Below, piece after piece: positions 9,144 through 17,300 of a DNA stretch of 28,792 nt. The first letter of the stretch is position 1. Each line of letters begins with the position of its first letter. The notes beneath the pieces are model-generated. The model worked only from the letters and a program-made list of their open reading frames with translations. It was not told the DNA's origin and searched no databases. The stretch comes from JBDSZL01 sp039925145 (lineage in GTDB: Bacteria > Acidobacteriota > Vicinamibacteria > Vicinamibacterales > SCN-69-37). Both the position numbers and the translations under genes were made by a program. The stretch is taken from the NCBI GenBank assembly GCA_039925145.1, contig JBDSZL010000023.1:1-28792 (forward strand). Direction: 5' to 3'.

Positions 9144-10591
9144 TGGCAGGCTGGCGTCTCGAGCACTCCTACACTCACCTGCCGCAGCTCTTCTACGCTG
9201 AGGCCGAGCCAACGCCGGTCCGCGATCCGCGCCTTGTCGCATTCAACCGGCCGCTGGCCGTGCAGCTCGGGCTCGACCCGGACACACTGGAGGGATCTGA
9301 AGGCGCGGCGATCTTCGCGGGGAATGCCTTGCCCGAAGGCGGACGCTGGATCGCGCAGGCATATGCCGGCCACCAGTTCGGTCACTTCACCGCGCTCGGC
9401 GATGGCCGCGCCATCCTGATCGGCGAGCAGATCACGCCCCTTGGCGCTCGGATGGACGTCCAGCTGAAAGGGGCAGGGCAGACGCGCTTCTCGCGTCGGG
9501 GTGACGGACGGGCGGCTCTCGGCCCCATGCTGCGGGAATACCTCATCAGCGAGTCGATGCACGCATTGGGCATTCCCACCACGAGAAGCCTCGCCGTGGT
9601 CACCACCGGGGAGCCGGTCTACCGCGAGACGATCGTGCCAGGCTCGGTCCTCACGCGCATCGCCGCCAGCCACATACGCGTCGGCACGATGCAGTGGGCG
9701 GCGGCTCACGACGACGTGAGCGCCACGCGAGCGTTGGCCGACTACACGCGCGCACGCCACTACCCCGACCTGGTCGATTCCCCAGAACCGTACATCGCAC
9801 TCTTCGACGCGATCGTCGCGCGGCAAGCCTCGTTGATCGCACGCTGGCAACTGGTCGGATTCATCCACGGCGTGATGAACACCGACAACATGGCCCTGTC
9901 GGGCGAGACGATCGACTACGGGCCGTGCGCGTTCATGGACACGTACAGTCCCTCGACGGTGTTCAGCTCCATCGACGCCGGCGGCCGGTACGCGTACGGC
10001 AACCAGCCGCCAATCGCGCAGTGGAACCTCGCACGCCTGGCCGAAGCGATGCTGCCTCTCTTCAGTGAAGACAGGGAGGGCGCGGTAGAGCGCGCCAAGG
10101 CGGCTCTCGACCACTTTCCGGATCTGTTCACCACGTCGTGGCTCGACGGTATGCGGGCGAAGCTGGGACTGTTCAACCGAGAAGCCGACGATGCCAGCCT
10201 TGCGAGCGACCTGCTCGGCTGGATGGAGCGGCGGTCTGCCGATTTCACCAACACCTTCCGCTCGCTCACGGCAGGGCCCTCTACCGCACCTGAGACGAAC
10301 GCCGACGCCGAATGGACCGCCTGGTATCGCCGGTGGGAAGCGCGCCGTGCAAGGCAGTCAGAGACAACAGCCGACGTGCACGCGCTGATGCGTCGTCACA
10401 ACCCGGCCGTCATCCCGCGCAACCACTCCGTGGAGGACGCGCTGCTGGCAGCGGGCGGGGGAGATCTGTCGGTGATGGAGCGGCTGCTCGAGAGACTGGC
10501 CACGCCCTTCGACGATTGCGAAGCCGACCCCGCGATCTTCGGTGCGCCACGCGCACGAGACGTGCCCTACAGGACGTTCTGTGGCACGTAG
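9143..10591 (+). CDS. selO: Protein adenylyltransferase SelO (YdiU family)
   Basis: SelO is a pseudokinase-fold enzyme that transfers AMP from ATP to Ser/Thr/Tyr hydroxyls of proteins, linked to redox stress. The 482-residue product has the family signature LKGAGQTRFSRRGDGRAA, with Lys109 and the helix C Glu132. It also has HGVMNTDNM, with Asp248 and Asn249, and the metal-binding IDYGP, with Asp258. These are offset by four from the residues mapped in the Pseudomonas syringae enzyme (K113, E136, D252, D262). The C-terminus ends in FCGT, with Cys third from the end, where animal SelO carries selenocysteine. I chose the ATG at 9143 because the protein then begins with the expected WRLEHSYTHLP; the open frame extends to 9068 but would overlap the previous gene. 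larA follows after 54 bases. Confidence 0.95.
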   Translation: MAGWRLEHSYTHLPQLFYAEAEPTPVRDPRLVAFNRPLAVQLGLDPDTLEGSEGAAIFAGNALPEGGRWIAQAYAGHQFGHFTALGDGRAILIGEQITPLGARMDVQLKGAGQTRFSRRGDGRAALGPMLREYLISESMHALGIPTTRSLAVVTTGEPVYRETIVPGSVLTRIAASHIRVGTMQWAAAHDDVSATRALADYTRARHYPDLVDSPEPYIALFDAIVARQASLIARWQLVGFIHGVMNTDNMALSGETIDYGPCAFMDTYSPSTVFSSIDAGGRYAYGNQPPIAQWNLARLAEAMLPLFSEDREGAVERAKAALDHFPDLFTTSWLDGMRAKLGLFNREADDASLASDLLGWMERRSADFTNTFRSLTAGPSTAPETNADAEWTAWYRRWEARRARQSETTADVHALMRRHNPAVIPRNHSVEDALLAAGGGDLSVMERLLERLATPFDDCEADPAIFGAPRARDVPYRTFCGT

Positions 10592-10645
10592 GTCCCCGTT
10601 CCCCTTTTCTGACACACTCTGTCGAGGCAGACAGGAGGGCGTGGA

Positions 10646-11932
10646 ATGCAGGTCGATCTGAACTACGGCAGGGGCACGTTTCCGCTGACGCTGAACGACA
10701 ACTGGGCAGTCACGGTCATTCGCAAGCCGCCGATGCCGGTAATCTCATCTCCCTCCGATGCGGTGGCCGCTGCACTGAATGCACCGGTCGGCTCGGGGAC
10801 GCTGATTGACGAAGCGCGGGGCGCCCGCTCCGCCTGCATTCTGATCTGCGACATCACCAGGCCCGTTCCTAACGGGCTGCTGCTCCAGCCCATCGTCAGG
10901 CAGCTGCTCTCGGCAGGGTTGCAACCCGAGCACATTCAAATTCTCGTCGCCACCGGCCTCCATCGTCCCAACGAAGGCGCCGAGCTCGAGGAGCTTGTCG
11001 GCGATCGCTGGGTTCAGCAGACCGTCCGTGTCGACAATCATTTCGCACGCAACGACGACGAGCATGTGCTGGTCGGGACCACGAAGAGCGGCACGATCGT
11101 GAGGCTCGACCGCCGGTTCGTCGAAGCCGACGTCCGCATCGCGACCGGGCTGGTCGAGCCGCATTTCATGGCCGGGTTTTCGGGCGGGCGAAAAGTGATT
11201 GCGCCAGGAGTCGCGCACAGCGAGACGATTACGACGTTTCACAATGCGCGGTTCATGTCCGATCCGTTCGCGGAGAACTGCGTGATCGACGACAACCCGC
11301 TGCACCGCGAGCAGCTCGAGATTGTCGCGATGCTCGGTCGCGTGCTGGCGGTGAATACCGTCATCGACGAGCACCGGCGCCTGTCGTTCGTCAACTTCGG
11401 TGACGTCGTAGAGAGCCATCGCGACGCGGTGGAGTTCGCCCGGCGATTTACCCAGGTCGCTGTGCCGCGGCGGTTCAAGACGGTGGTGACGAGCGCGGCG
11501 GGCCATCCGCTCGATCGAACGTACTACCAGACGATCAAAGGCATGGTGGGACCGATAGACATCCTCGAGCCAGGTGGGAATCTGATCGTGGTCTCGGAAT
11601 GCGCGGAAGGCATGGGATCGGCCGAGTACGTCGACGCTCAGCGGCGGCTCCTCGAGCGGGGGCCCGATGGCTTTCTGTCAGACATTCACGCGCGGACGCA
11701 TGCGCGCATTGACGAATGGCAGACGCAGATGCAGCTGAAGCCGATGAGTGTGGGATCGGTGCATCTGTTTGCCGGAGGGCTGAGCGCCGTGGACCGACAG
11801 CTGACGGGCGTGTCGATGATCGACTCCGTCGAAGAGACCATCGAGCGGTGCGTGGCTGAGTCTGGAGATGCGAGCGTGGCCGTGGTGCCTGAAGGCCCGT
11901 ACGTGGTACCGCGATACGACGCCGGCCCATGA
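10646..11932 (+). CDS. larA: LarA-type nickel-pincer racemase/epimerase
   Basis: LarA uses a nickel-pincer nucleotide to racemise or epimerise alpha-hydroxy acids by hydride transfer; lactate racemase is the founding member. The 428-residue length and residue numbering match the Lactobacillus plantarum enzyme (about 424) closely. The matching features are DITRP (Asp69, Arg72), GLHRP (His106), EPHFMAGFSGGRK with His173 and the cofactor-anchoring Lys183, and His199. All catalytic and metal residues are therefore present. A strong ribosome site AGGAGG at 10633-10638 lies seven bases before the ATG. The cofactor genes larB, larC and larE are not in this window. LarA homologues act on several hydroxy acids, so lactate is not assured. 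The stop overlaps the ATG of the glycosyltransferase gene. Confidence 0.88.
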   Translation: MQVDLNYGRGTFPLTLNDNWAVTVIRKPPMPVISSPSDAVAAALNAPVGSGTLIDEARGARSACILICDITRPVPNGLLLQPIVRQLLSAGLQPEHIQILVATGLHRPNEGAELEELVGDRWVQQTVRVDNHFARNDDEHVLVGTTKSGTIVRLDRRFVEADVRIATGLVEPHFMAGFSGGRKVIAPGVAHSETITTFHNARFMSDPFAENCVIDDNPLHREQLEIVAMLGRVLAVNTVIDEHRRLSFVNFGDVVESHRDAVEFARRFTQVAVPRRFKTVVTSAAGHPLDRTYYQTIKGMVGPIDILEPGGNLIVVSECAEGMGSAEYVDAQRRLLERGPDGFLSDIHARTHARIDEWQTQMQLKPMSVGSVHLFAGGLSAVDRQLTGVSMIDSVEETIERCVAESGDASVAVVPEGPYVVPRYDAGP

Positions 11933-13398
11933 ATCACCGCGCACCCTGGCGCGTACTGGTCGTCAACACCACACTGGCCGGCCGCACGGGGACTGAAACC
12001 GCAACACGCGACATCGCTCTCGGACTGCTTGCGGCGGGCCAGCGGCCGATGGTGTACTCCCCGAGGCTGGGCGGTCTGGCGGACGACATTCACGCCGCCG
12101 GCATTCCCGTCGTCTCCCACCTCGGCGAACTGCCGCACACACCGGACATCGTGCACGGGCACCACCATGTCGAGACCGTCTCGGCCTTGTTTCACTTCCC
12201 GGAGGCGGCCGGCCTGTTCGTCTGCCACGATCGGACAGCAGCCAACTCTGCTCCGCCACTACTCGCACGCATTCGGCAGTATGTCGCGGTTGATCTCAAC
12301 TGCCGCGAGCGGCTGACCGGTGACTATCGAATCGCGGACGCCCGTACGACGGTCATCCCGAATGCGGTCGATCTCCAGAGGTTCCATCCACGTCTTCCTC
12401 TGCCTGCGCGGCCAGCCCGCGCGGCCATCTTCAGCAACTACGCCGAACCGGGCGCCGACCTCGATGTGGTCCGGGCCGTGTGCGAACGACGAGGGCTGAC
12501 GCTGGACGCGATCGGCGCAGGCATGCAGAACCTGTCGACCATGCCGGCGCGGGTTCTCGGCGACTACGACGTTGTGTTCGCCAAGGGACGTTGTGCCCTC
12601 GAAGCGATGGCAGTGGGATGCGCGGTGATTCTCCAGGACAGAGATCGGCTGGGGCCGATGGTCACGGCTGCCGACGTCGAGCATCTGCGTCGATGGAACT
12701 TCGGCCGGCGGACGGTCCAGGCGGCGCTCCAGGCCGACGCCCTCGATCGTGAGCTCGCCCGGTATGATCCCTCCGACGCCGCCGGCGTGAGCACGTTCAT
12801 CCGGGTGCATTCGTCGCTCGACTCCGCAATCCAGCAGTACGTGGACGTGTATCGCGCGATCACGGCAACACCCGTTACCTCGGTGCCGGTGTCGGACGAG
12901 CTGGTGGAGTATTGCGGGGGACTGACCGCCCGGATCGGCGAGCTCGAGTCGGCGGTCGAGATCTATCGGCTCCCGTATCGGATGGAGATGCTCGACGACG
13001 AGGCCTGCGCGGGCATTCAGCTGCGCATCGTCGATTGTCCAACGGCGGTCGCGTGTGGCGGCACCCTACACGTGAGCGTGGGTCTTGCGAATGGATCCGC
13101 GGCGGCGCTGGGCACGTATCCACCGTATCCAGTCGACCTCGGCTTCAGGTGGATCGACGCCGTCAGCGGCGACACGATCGTGAGGGAGGGGCCGCGGACG
13201 TCTCTGCGTGCCGTGCCGCCTGGTGGCGAGGCGATCTGCACGATGCGGATTCCGGCGCCGTCGGCGGCTGGGCGGTACCGGCTGCACGTGGCTCTCGTGC
13301 AGGAAGGGCTACGTTGGCTCGATCAGATTGCTCGGCCGCTCGCTGCCGATGTGGTGGTGACCGTCGGTGCCGCCGCGATACCGGTCAAGCCTGCCTGA
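11929..13398 (+). CDS. GT4-like glycosyltransferase with C-terminal beta-sandwich domain
   Basis: The ATG at 11929 overlaps the LarA stop (ATGA), so the pair is probably co-translated. The 489-residue protein begins with a Rossmann-like strand WRVLVVNTTL and a Gly-rich turn. It continues with a dinucleotide-fold N-terminal half (DIVHGHHHVETVS), the interdomain sequence TVIPNAVDLQRF, and the Glu-containing helix ALEAMAVGCAVI typical of GT4/GT-B retaining enzymes. Residues from about 365 form a separate strand-rich domain with the alternating pattern of an immunoglobulin-like sandwich (PVDLGFRWID, GRYRLHVALVQEG). I recall such domains in polysaccharide-export and sugar-modifying proteins. The donor and acceptor are unknown. 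Its last 76 bases overlap the 3' end of the convergent minus-strand gene. Confidence 0.82.
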   Translation: MNHRAPWRVLVVNTTLAGRTGTETATRDIALGLLAAGQRPMVYSPRLGGLADDIHAAGIPVVSHLGELPHTPDIVHGHHHVETVSALFHFPEAAGLFVCHDRTAANSAPPLLARIRQYVAVDLNCRERLTGDYRIADARTTVIPNAVDLQRFHPRLPLPARPARAAIFSNYAEPGADLDVVRAVCERRGLTLDAIGAGMQNLSTMPARVLGDYDVVFAKGRCALEAMAVGCAVILQDRDRLGPMVTAADVEHLRRWNFGRRTVQAALQADALDRELARYDPSDAAGVSTFIRVHSSLDSAIQQYVDVYRAITATPVTSVPVSDELVEYCGGLTARIGELESAVEIYRLPYRMEMLDDEACAGIQLRIVDCPTAVACGGTLHVSVGLANGSAAALGTYPPYPVDLGFRWIDAVSGDTIVREGPRTSLRAVPPGGEAICTMRIPAPSAAGRYRLHVALVQEGLRWLDQIARPLAADVVVTVGAAAIPVKPA

Positions 13399-14180
13399 CG
13401 CCACAACTCGAGGACCAGAGGCTGGACGTGCTGGCGATAGCGGATCACCGAGTCGTAAAAGCCCGCGCGCACCTGCTGTTCGCCAAACTGCTCGTAGTAT
13501 GGCGGGTCCGGATCGATGACACCGATGCCCTGCCGTTCGTCGAAGACAGGCCTCAGAAGCTCGGTGGCGAACGCGACCGTGCCGAATCGAGCGAGCGCTC
13601 GCTCGGTCTCGCTCTTCAGTTCCGGATAGGCGCGCGCCGCGGCAAGTTTTCGATTGAGAGCCTCGGCGTCGAGCTGAAGGGACACGGCCTCGGCACGGAC
13701 GGACTCGGCGCACTCGTCGGGACGACCGTCGAGCACGAAATCGAAGTTCGTGAGCACGCGCCCGGTGCGCTGACGCACGAGCGCCACGGCGCCGTTGACG
13801 AGGTAGCGGCAGACATCGTGGCTCGGGTTGAAGCCTTCGAGCGCATCGGCAGCCACGTACTCGATGTGCTGGTCGATGAACGCGGCGGCAAGACCACGCA
13901 TCACCTCGGCAAAGACCGCGACGTTCCCGGTGCGAATGTGTGCGTAGACCTCGGCATCGGTGAAGCAGCCGTAGATGTCGCCGCACGTGGCGCCGGCCCT
14001 ATCCAGCACGCGTGTCGTCGACCCCAGCCGCGATCGGGTGCCGCGCCCCGAGCCATCCGTGAGCACGAACGTCAGCGGCTTGGCGATCTCGATCCAGTGG
14101 TGCACGCGGAGCTCGTGGCCGGGATGGCCGATGACCATCGCAGCGCGGGGGCGAGAAAGGCTGGCGTGGGTGTGCGGCAC
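13323..14180 (-). CDS. PIG-L-deacetylase-like protein
   Basis: The gene begins with GTG at 14180, preceded by GAGGGAG five bases upstream; ATG at 14138 is an alternative but would cut close to the first motif. The 285-residue product opens with a short strand and VIGHPGHELRVHHWIE, where GHPGHE replaces the classical PHPDDE zinc and catalytic motif of the GlcNAc-PI deacetylase family. VLTDGSGRG and GFNPSHDVCR follow in the places where PIG-L proteins carry further substrate and zinc residues. I read this as a divergent PIG-L-like fold; loss of the central Asp residues may mean altered metal binding or a different reaction. The glycosyltransferase next door suggests a role in glycan synthesis (inference). 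The 3' ends of the two genes overlap by 76 bases. Confidence 0.7.
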   Translation of the reverse strand: MPHTHASLSRPRAAMVIGHPGHELRVHHWIEIAKPLTFVLTDGSGRGTRSRLGSTTRVLDRAGATCGDIYGCFTDAEVYAHIRTGNVAVFAEVMRGLAAAFIDQHIEYVAADALEGFNPSHDVCRYLVNGAVALVRQRTGRVLTNFDFVLDGRPDECAESVRAEAVSLQLDAEALNRKLAAARAYPELKSETERALARFGTVAFATELLRPVFDERQGIGVIDPDPPYYEQFGEQQVRAGFYDSVIRYRQHVQPLVLELWRQAGLTGIAAAPTVTTTSAASGRAI

Positions 14181-14367
14181 TGCGACTCCCTCAAAAGACG
14201 CGGTCCGGGCGACGGGCAGACAGTATCACTAGTCGACCGTCCGCACCGGTGCGCCATCGCGCGCATGTCCGCGTGTGACATACAGGCCTGAGGGCGACGC
14301 TCGCATCTTGCCTTTGGCAATCGAGGGGACGTAGGCTCGATACTGCGCGTCCCCGGCGAGGTGAGTC
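14181..14367. promoter_or_regulatory. Divergent intergenic region with GATACT elements facing both ways
   Basis: This 187-base gap separates the divergent PIG-L-like and SUMF1-domain genes. Facing right, TTGGCA at 14314-14319 and GATACT at 14339-14344 (19-base spacer) could serve as -35 and -10, with GAGGTGA at 14358-14364 as ribosome site. Facing left, the same GATACT occurs on the minus strand at 14222-14227, with no clear -35. A 46-codon minus-strand open frame (14229-14369) covers most of the gap but lacks a ribosome site. Promoter calls rest on pattern alone. Confidence 0.3.
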
Positions 14368-15228
14368 ATGTTTTCAATCACGCCACGCTGCGCCCTTGCT
14401 GTCGCAGGCCGATCGTTCGCGGCGGCGGCTCTCGTTGTCATTGCCCTCTTGATCAGCGGCCGGGCCACGCCCCGCGTCGTCCGCGCGCAGGAAGTAAACC
14501 CCCACAGCCTGGCCGCGTTGCTCGATGGAACGGGCTTCGTGCAGATACGGGCGGGCGAGTTCCGCATGGGATCCACCAGCGGCATTGCGAGCGAGGCTCC
14601 CGTGCACCCGGTACGGATTGCCCACGCCTTCGAGATAGGGAAGTTCGAAGTGACGCAGGGCCAGTGGGAGGCGGTGATGGGTAGCGCGCATGCCGAGCAC
14701 GAGCCGGGCAAGGTGGAACCGCCGAGCGCCAACGACCCCAGCCACTTCAAAGGCCTCACGAGGCCGGTCGAGAACGTGTCATGGAATGACGTGCAGCGCT
14801 TCCTCGTGGTGTTGAACAGCCGCGACACGAGTCACATCTACCGGCTTCCGACAGAGGCCGAATGGGAATACGCCGCCAAGGCCGGGAGCACGGCCGATGC
14901 GCCGCCGAACCTCACGGACAGCGCCTGGTTCGAGTCAAACGCCGACAGTCAGACCCAGCCGGCCGGGCAGAAGAAGCCCAACGCCTGGGGGCTCTATGAC
15001 ATGCACGGCAACGTCTCTGAGTGGGTGAGCGACTGGTTTGGCCTTGACACGTACGCCAACAGCCCGGCCACCGATCCAGCCGGACCTGTGGCAGGCTCGT
15101 ACAAGCTCTACCGCGGGTGCTCGTGGCTCTCGCCTGGAAAGGACTGTCGAGCGGCAGTCCGAACGTTCAACTTTCCAATCGATGGCCTGTACAACGTCGG
15201 CTTTCGACTGGTGAGGACCCCGCGCTAG
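14368..15228 (+). CDS. Secreted SUMF1/FGE-like domain protein
   Basis: The 286-residue protein starts at an ATG four bases after GAGGTGA and has an N-terminal signal segment rich in Ala, Val and Leu up to about residue 40, so it is likely exported or membrane-tethered. The rest is a sulfatase-modifying-factor (SUMF1) domain, with FRMGS, the helix YEVTQ-like FEVTQGQWEAVMG, RLPTEAEWEYAAKAG, LYDMHGNVSEWVSDW, RGCSWL and a closing VGFRLVRTP. The cysteine in DCRAA is the position conserved in most bacterial SUMF1 domains. The two active-site cysteines of true formylglycine-generating enzymes (the GGSYMCHRSYC segment in human) are not matched. Sulfatase activation is therefore unlikely, and no sulfatase gene is near. 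A binding or scaffold role is more probable. It converges with the amidohydrolase gene. Confidence 0.9.
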   Translation: MFSITPRCALAVAGRSFAAAALVVIALLISGRATPRVVRAQEVNPHSLAALLDGTGFVQIRAGEFRMGSTSGIASEAPVHPVRIAHAFEIGKFEVTQGQWEAVMGSAHAEHEPGKVEPPSANDPSHFKGLTRPVENVSWNDVQRFLVVLNSRDTSHIYRLPTEAEWEYAAKAGSTADAPPNLTDSAWFESNADSQTQPAGQKKPNAWGLYDMHGNVSEWVSDWFGLDTYANSPATDPAGPVAGSYKLYRGCSWLSPGKDCRAAVRTFNFPIDGLYNVGFRLVRTPR

Positions 15229-15249
15229 CGTCGCGCCCCCCGATCCGCT

Positions 15250-15273
15250 CCAAGCTCGCGTCGGCGCGCTTGG
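15250..15273. terminator. GC-rich hairpin between convergent genes
   Basis: CCAAG pairs with CTTGG and the inner CGCG with CGCG around a four-base loop, with a two-base bulge on the left side. It sits in the 52-base gap between the converging SUMF1 and amidohydrolase genes. No T-tract follows on either strand, so it would be a weak intrinsic terminator at best. Confidence 0.25.
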
Positions 15274-15280
15274 CGCTCAC

Positions 15281-16279
15281 TCAGAACCCGTAGAGCCGTG
15301 CCGGGTTGTCGACCAGAATCTTCTTTCGTGTCACTTCGTCTGGCGCCCATGCCGCGAGCTGACTCAGCAGCCGTCCATCGTCGACCTGATAGGCCGGCGC
15401 CGGATCGGTGGCCTTCCGTCCGGCGACGATCCGGGCGTCGGGATGCGGCCAGTCGCTTCCCCACAGCATGCGATCGGGATTGGCGCCGATGAGAGCCTTG
15501 GCGAGCGGCGCCATGTCGCCGTAGTCGGGCGCCAACGTCGAGTTGAGATACGGCGCGGAGAGCTTCACGTAGGCATGACCCGCGCGAACGGCGCGCAGCA
15601 CGAGGTCGAAGCCGGGTTGCTGCACGCCATCAGTGGCCGCGGCGCGCGCGAAGTGGTCGATGACGATCGGAACCGGCGACGCAAGGATTTGTTCGGTCAC
15701 ACCTGCGATGAATTCGAGGCGGGCGTAGATCTCCACGTGCCAGTTCAGTGCCTTGACGCGATCGATGGCGGCTTGCAGGCGCTGTCGCGCCACCGCCATG
15801 TCGGTCACCCCGCCTTGTTCGAGATTGATTCGAATCCCGCGAATGCCCTGTCGCGCCAGGTCGGCCAGGTTCGAATCGGATGTGGTTGCGTCGATCACCG
15901 CGACGCCGCGCGCGCCCGATCCATTCTGCTTGATCGCGTCGAGCGTGCATCGATTGTCTGTCCCATACACGCTCGGCTGTACGAGGACGACGCGTTCGGT
16001 GTGCAGCGCGCGATGGAGCGCCTGCATTTGCGGCACCGTGGCGCGGCCCGGTGTGTAGACTCGCTCGGGGGCCATCGGAAACTGCTGCGGGTCGCCGAAG
16101 GCGTGCGTGTGGCAGTCGCAGGCGCCAGCCGGCACACGAAACGACACGGCCGTCACGGCCTGAGCCTGCAACGCGGCAACTCGGTGAGCGCTCGTGGCGG
16201 CGATGCCAGCCGTAAGCGCACCGAGCAGCACGTCGCGCCTCGAGTAGGTGCCGATGCCTGTGTGCCGATGTTCAGCCAT
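15281..16279 (-). CDS. Tat-exported amidohydrolase (COG3618-like)
   Basis: The 332-residue product begins with a twin-arginine signal: SRRDVLLGAL at residues 13-22, then a hydrophobic stretch and an Ala-rich cleavage region before about residue 45. The mature part is a metal-dependent amidohydrolase barrel with CDCHTHAFGD (His57, His59). It continues with RINLEQGG, the strand VIDHFAR carrying a third His, and LWGSDWPHP carrying the catalytic Asp. The closing NPARLYGF is typical of the amidohydrolase-2 group, which includes 2-pyrone-4,6-dicarboxylate lactonase and related lactonases. The substrate cannot be read from sequence; a lactone or cyclic carboxylate acted on outside the cytoplasm is plausible. 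It is transcribed alone, divergently from the SRPBCC gene across 145 bases. Confidence 0.9.
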   Translation of the reverse strand: MAEHRHTGIGTYSRRDVLLGALTAGIAATSAHRVAALQAQAVTAVSFRVPAGACDCHTHAFGDPQQFPMAPERVYTPGRATVPQMQALHRALHTERVVLVQPSVYGTDNRCTLDAIKQNGSGARGVAVIDATTSDSNLADLARQGIRGIRINLEQGGVTDMAVARQRLQAAIDRVKALNWHVEIYARLEFIAGVTEQILASPVPIVIDHFARAAATDGVQQPGFDLVLRAVRAGHAYVKLSAPYLNSTLAPDYGDMAPLAKALIGANPDRMLWGSDWPHPDARIVAGRKATDPAPAYQVDDGRLLSQLAAWAPDEVTRKKILVDNPARLYGF

Positions 16280-16424
16280 TGCGGATTCTCCGATCCATGT
16301 TCGGGGGCGTGATGGTTGCCGAATCTTAGCCCGAAGTGTGGGTGCCGGTTTGGCCGTTCTGCCGTGCTCGTGCCAAGATCGTCACTCGACAACATCAACA
16401 TTCTGGTTCGTGGGAGGGAAATCC

Positions 16425-17117
16425 ATGCAGAACCCAATCGGCACGCTCGTCGCCGGCTGCGCCATCGCGTTCGTGTGCGCGGCAGGATCGGCCGCAGCAC
16501 GAGCGGCGACGCCGGCTCCACAGGCAGCACCGCCCGCTCAGGCCGGAACGGCCGCGCCGCCGGCGGCAGCCCAGGCGAGCATTGCAGTGGCCAACCCGAC
16601 GTACGTCTTCATCCTGATGGAGATCACCATCAATCGCTCGGCCGCTGACGTCTGGAAGCGCATCGGTAAGTACTGCGACATCGGCGAATGGCTGCGCGTC
16701 GCGAACGGCTGCACGATCACGTCTGGCAAGGACGGCGAGTTCGGCGCGGTACGCTCGGTGGGCAACGAGGTTCTCGTCGGGATGACGGAGCTGTCGTACA
16801 CCTATACGCAACCGGTTCGCGCAGGCCGGCCCTACAACCTCTACCACGGCACACTCGAGGCCAGGCCGCTCACGGCGAACTCGTCGAAGCTGCTCTACAC
16901 GCTCGTCTACGACAACTCGATGCTCGCCGACGACGCCGCTCGTGAGCGCGACAGGGCGCAGCGCACCACGCAGTTTACGACCGCGCTCCAGAACATGAAG
17001 ATTCTGGCTGAAGGCGGAACGTTGCCGCCATTGCCCGCACCGGCTCGCACAGGCGGAGCCGCGGCACCGGGCGCAGCGCCTGGGACGACTCCTCCGGCGC
17101 CGGGTTCAGGGCGCTAG
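16425..17117 (+). CDS. Secreted SRPBCC-fold protein
   Basis: I chose the ATG at 16425 because GGAGG at 16413-16417 precedes it by seven bases and it opens a clean signal peptide ending near ARA at residue 27; the frame is open from 16248. A Pro/Ala-rich linker to about residue 55 follows. The main domain begins with the strand VFILMEITINRSAADVWKRIGKYCDIGEWL, typical of START/Bet v1-like (SRPBCC) ligand-binding proteins: a first strand, then Ser/Ala-x-x-VW and an helix. TELSYTYTQP and LLYTLVYDN are later strands. The C-terminus is a Pro/Gly/Ala tail. The protein probably binds a hydrophobic ligand in the periplasm or outside the cell; the ligand is unknown. The hydrolase gene to the right shares the same linker style. 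Confidence 0.82.
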   Translation: MQNPIGTLVAGCAIAFVCAAGSAAARAATPAPQAAPPAQAGTAAPPAAAQASIAVANPTYVFILMEITINRSAADVWKRIGKYCDIGEWLRVANGCTITSGKDGEFGAVRSVGNEVLVGMTELSYTYTQPVRAGRPYNLYHGTLEARPLTANSSKLLYTLVYDNSMLADDAARERDRAQRTTQFTTALQNMKILAEGGTLPPLPAPARTGGAAAPGAAPGTTPPAPGSGR

Positions 17118-17178
17118 CGCGGCCGGCCGGTGCACCCCATCGCCGCCCTCGCGACACGCGGTGAATGGCTGACGTGCG

Positions 17179-17207
17179 TTGGTGACTGCCGCGCGATTGT
17201 GTAACAT
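17179..17207 (+). promoter_or_regulatory. Possible sigma70-type promoter for the secreted hydrolase
   Basis: TTGGTG at 17179-17184 and TAACAT at 17202-17207 are separated by 17 bases in the 183-base gap before the hydrolase gene. Both hexamers match the consensus partly. The predicted transcript would have a leader of about 87 bases. This is a pattern match only. Confidence 0.25.
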
Positions 17208-17300
17208 CGGGCCGCTCCGCCTGTGACCAGATCAGCCGCGCGCCGCACGGGCGGGCGGCCGGCCGCGCCTCCGCAGTGGCGCCATTCTCGAGGATCCGCG

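Noticed and set aside
12912..14291. 459-codon plus-strand open frame across the convergent overlap
   Set aside because: It runs antisense to the PIG-L-like gene and out of frame with the glycosyltransferase; low-complexity Arg-rich shadow.
14229..14369. 46-codon minus-strand open frame in the divergent gap, with a fairly protein-like sequence (YRAYVPSIAKGKM)
   Set aside because: It has no ribosome site, overlaps the start of the SUMF1 gene and I know no family for it. It remains possible as a small gene.
14368..15228. Formylglycine-generating enzyme that activates sulfatases
   Set aside because: The active-site cysteine pair is not matched and no sulfatase gene is nearby.
15443..16312. 289-codon plus-strand open frame opposite the amidohydrolase gene
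   Set aside because: It is antisense to a gene with a clear metal site and Tat signal, and it has no features of its own.
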